DNA from: Syngnathus acus
Lineage: Eukaryota; Chordata; Actinopteri; Syngnathiformes; Syngnathidae
Reading direction: 5' to 3'
DNA length: 64,000 bases
Assembly: GCF_901709675.1 (NCBI RefSeq)
Contig: NC_051094.1
Coordinates: 6,041,001-6,105,000 of the forward strand
This document shows positions 62,101 through 64,000 of this stretch, piece by piece. Under the pieces are notes generated by a model. That model was not told where the DNA came from. It saw nothing but the letters and a program-made list of their open reading frames with translations, and did not search any database. The position numbers were made by a program, and so were the translations under genes. Position 1 is the first letter of the stretch; each line of letters begins with the position of its first letter.

Positions 62101-63198
62101 CCTGAACACACACATAAATACCAACACGTGTGACTTTGCACAAACAGCTTACAGACAAGTAACAAACAAATAAAAAGTAGATCATGTGTGTGTGTGCAGT
62201 GTGTGTAAACAGCAAAAGGAGAAGCACATTGTCGATCAAATTAAAAAAAGCATCAACGTGTTTTTTTGTACATGCATTTAAATGATGTCATCTGTCTATG
62301 TTTCTATAAAGTACAGTCTGTAAAAATATCACACACAGATTAATGGCTCATTGTACTACAGCTAATAACACAATTGATGATGAAGAGCAGTTTTTATGGT
62401 CATTGTCTCTAGAGGACATGGTACCGTGCAGACAAATTTACGGTCCTGAGTTTTGTGTGTGTGTGTAAGTGTGTGTGTGTGTGTGGGCACTCCTCGGCCA
62501 TTACTCCATGAGGACAACTGAAGGTCCCGTTGTTCTGGGAGCGGCGCTATAGAGTAACCAGGGAAATTAAAGTTGTACTTGTGCACACGACGAGCGTCAA
62601 TATTTAAGTACATCGGGGAGGCCCCTTCCATAAAAGTAAGAGCAGTCATAAAACACACATTTTCAAAACAAAATGATGAGTTGCTTGGTTCCACGGGGAT
62701 AGAGTAACTGAAGTTTGCCACTAACTGTAACAATTGAATGAGTGCAGAATGGCATCACACCATTACATGTTTTGACCAAAGAGTGTTTATGCGTGCGTGT
62801 TTTGTCACCATCTGTAAAATGTCTTCTATCCTCAGCTGGGCGTCTTCCTGCTCATCTTGAGAGAGGCCACTAAGGGAAACAAACAAACAAACTGCTTGGT
62901 AAGAAGGGAAAAAGACAACTTTATTGACACGTACTGCTGCACTGAATTAATCATGCTCGGTTTTGATTGATACTGTCAGCTGAATATTAATTATACAACA
63001 CATGACAAAGACAAGGCATCATACAGAATATTTTATCTTCATGTGTTGTTAATAAAACAACAGGCAGAATGAGTGTGCTGTGTACCTGAGTATGTTGGCA
63101 GTGGCTTTCCTCTCCTGAGGCAAAAGGTCCGGGTCTCGGAGGACTTCCTCCAGGAGACAGATGACTGACATCTTCAGTTCTCCGTTCATTTCAAAGTC
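59193..63198 (-). CDS. rasgrf2: Ras guanine-nucleotide-releasing factor 2, C-terminal exons (partial)
   Basis: Eight - strand exons, in transcript order: 63198-63086, 62869-62809, 62101-61998, 61920-61836, 61353-61156, 60843-60764, 60694-60577, 60507-60439, then the terminal exon 59285-59193, giving nine blocks in all and 306 in-frame residues ending EPRLPA. They form the CDC25/RasGEF domain that opens Ras for GDP release: [37 protein letters not shown], the helical-hairpin segment [13 protein letters not shown], and the signature [32 protein letters not shown] and the C-terminus favour GRF2 over GRF1. All phases match and all introns are GT/AG. The N-terminal PH, IQ, DH and REM parts lie beyond 64000. 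The last intron (60438-59286) is mostly repeat, and its acceptor has a weak pyrimidine tract. Confidence 0.92.
59363..60168 (-). repeat. Degenerate telomere-like array in last rasgrf2 intron
   Basis: About 790 bp of CCCTAA/CCCTAG/GCTCTAA words (C-rich on the + strand), so inverted relative to the array at 53.3 kb. A higher-order repeat of about 156-175 bp is marked by CCTAACTTCAGCCC-type words near 59602, 59758, 59917 (CTTTAG variant) and 60092. The left edge joins GTTGTAGCTCAGTGGT (59363-59375), which matches a tRNA A box. The long Arg-Val and Asn-Pro frames here are artefacts. Confidence 0.95.
60238..60309 (-). other. tRNA-like sequence (Glu/Val type), inverted copy 2
   Basis: The reverse complement begins GGGTTCCATAGTGTAGTGG and ends CTCAGTGGAGCC, 72 nt, with anticodon loop CTCTCAC and a stem CTGGA/CCCAG carrying one mismatch. 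The B box is damaged (AGTTCAGATC). It corresponds base for base to the copy at 53147-53218, and the sequence on both sides is also shared. Confidence 0.6.
60377..60391 (+). mobile_element. hAT tip next to the inverted composite
   Basis: CAGCGGTCCCCAACC matches the hAT end at 53081-53095 read on the opposite strand. Only the tip is preserved. It lies 47 bp from the rasgrf2 exon at 60439 and marks the outer limit of the duplicated composite. Confidence 0.5.
62455..62485. repeat. GT microsatellite in a rasgrf2 intron
   Basis: GT run with one AAGT interruption, in the intron between exons 62809-62869 and 61998-62101. Confidence 0.85.
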
Positions 63199-64000
63199 CT
63201 CATTGCACAAACAAAAGGATCAACTCAAAGCACGCAAATCGTGTGTAAGTGTGAAGAAGTTGAAAAAATTACAGTGAATACGTATGTTTATCTCTAACAT
63301 TTGCAGTACCCGCTGCTGACTGTCCCGATTTTTGGTTATTTCAATTTTGTGACCAAAAGATGACTAAATTTTAGAGCGGCTAAAAGCCGGTCTAAGTTGT
63401 GGCGCAGGTTGTGTCATGCGATGTAGGTGGATTTGATCAACAATGACCATGATCACTTTGCAAATATATGTAATAGCACCACTCTGACCCACAGCTGTGG
63501 GTGGTGGTGTTGTTGTTTTTTTTAACAATTATTTTAATTTATTTTGTGTCCCTTAAACATTTTGAATCCACCTCATGGTCAACAAATGTCTTCTATCATC
63601 TCCCCTATGCCATTGATTATCAGTCACCAATGTGAAATTGTTCACCTCGGCTAACCTTCTCGTCTTCCCAAAGCCTTTCACTTGTTTCTTCTTCCCCATC
63701 ACGCATTCCCAAAGGTCCCCTCTAACAAGCTCCTTTGCCCTTTCAGTGTGTGTGTGTGTGTGCGTGTGTGTGTAAAAGGAGGGCTGACAGTGTTTAATAT
63801 GATTGAAGAAAAGTCATATGGCGGATCAATGCAGTTGAACTTGGTGCACGCCTCCGCAGACAAGTGGCGTTCATTAGAGGAACCGCTGACCCATCTGACT
63901 GTACAACAACGGTTGCGAGGTGGCTGCAAGCGTGTCAGGATGAGAGATGAATGCACCAGCACGAACTATACTGCGGCTTTAATGAAGTGATGGGATCCCA
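63199..64000. other. rasgrf2 intron sequence to window edge
   Basis: No further exon was recognised upstream of the one ending at 63198. A GT microsatellite lies at about 63746-63773. The 102-aa open frame at 63682-63990 crosses it and shows no family features. Confidence 0.6.

Overview
This is vertebrate, almost certainly teleost, nuclear DNA: split genes with GT/AG introns, long AT-rich noncoding stretches, very many CA/GT microsatellites, and typical fish repeats (hAT-type mini-elements, an L2-type LINE copy, a tRNA-derived SINE, CCAT-rich LINE tails). The species cannot be named from the window; a percomorph-like fish is an impression only.

Three protein genes can be rebuilt exon by exon. 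(1) otp (orthopedia homeobox), + strand, 34881-38430, three exons, 315 aa. (2) crhbp (corticotropin-releasing-hormone-binding protein), + strand, 47304-50264, seven exons, 324 aa, with all ten cysteines of the family. (3) The last eight coding exons of a Ras-GRF guanine-nucleotide exchange factor, best match rasgrf2, - strand, 59193-63198; the gene continues past the right edge. crhbp and rasgrf2 converge. otp specifies neuroendocrine hypothalamic neurons, including CRH neurons, and crhbp binds CRH, so the neighbours share a physiological axis.

Layout: 1-34.6 kb is a gene desert upstream of otp, with repeat-free blocks that look like conserved regulatory elements mixed with microsatellites and old transposons. 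The only protein-like signal there is two short coding-like segments at 11.2 and 12.0-12.3 kb separated by a GC-rich, internally deleted LINE. 34.6-38.7 kb is otp; 38.7-47.2 kb is noncoding; 47.2-50.4 kb is crhbp.

The most unusual part is 48.8-60.4 kb. It holds three arrays of degenerate telomere-like hexamers (TTAGGG/TAGAGC type), tRNA-like sequences, hAT ends, a 236-bp tandem repeat with a built-in hairpin, and several copies of one segment in both orientations. One composite (hAT tip, tRNA-like head, spacer, telomere-like array) is present twice in opposite orientations about 7 kb apart; the second copy fills most of the last rasgrf2 intron. No CRISPR array, rRNA gene, intact virus or bacterial-type system was seen.
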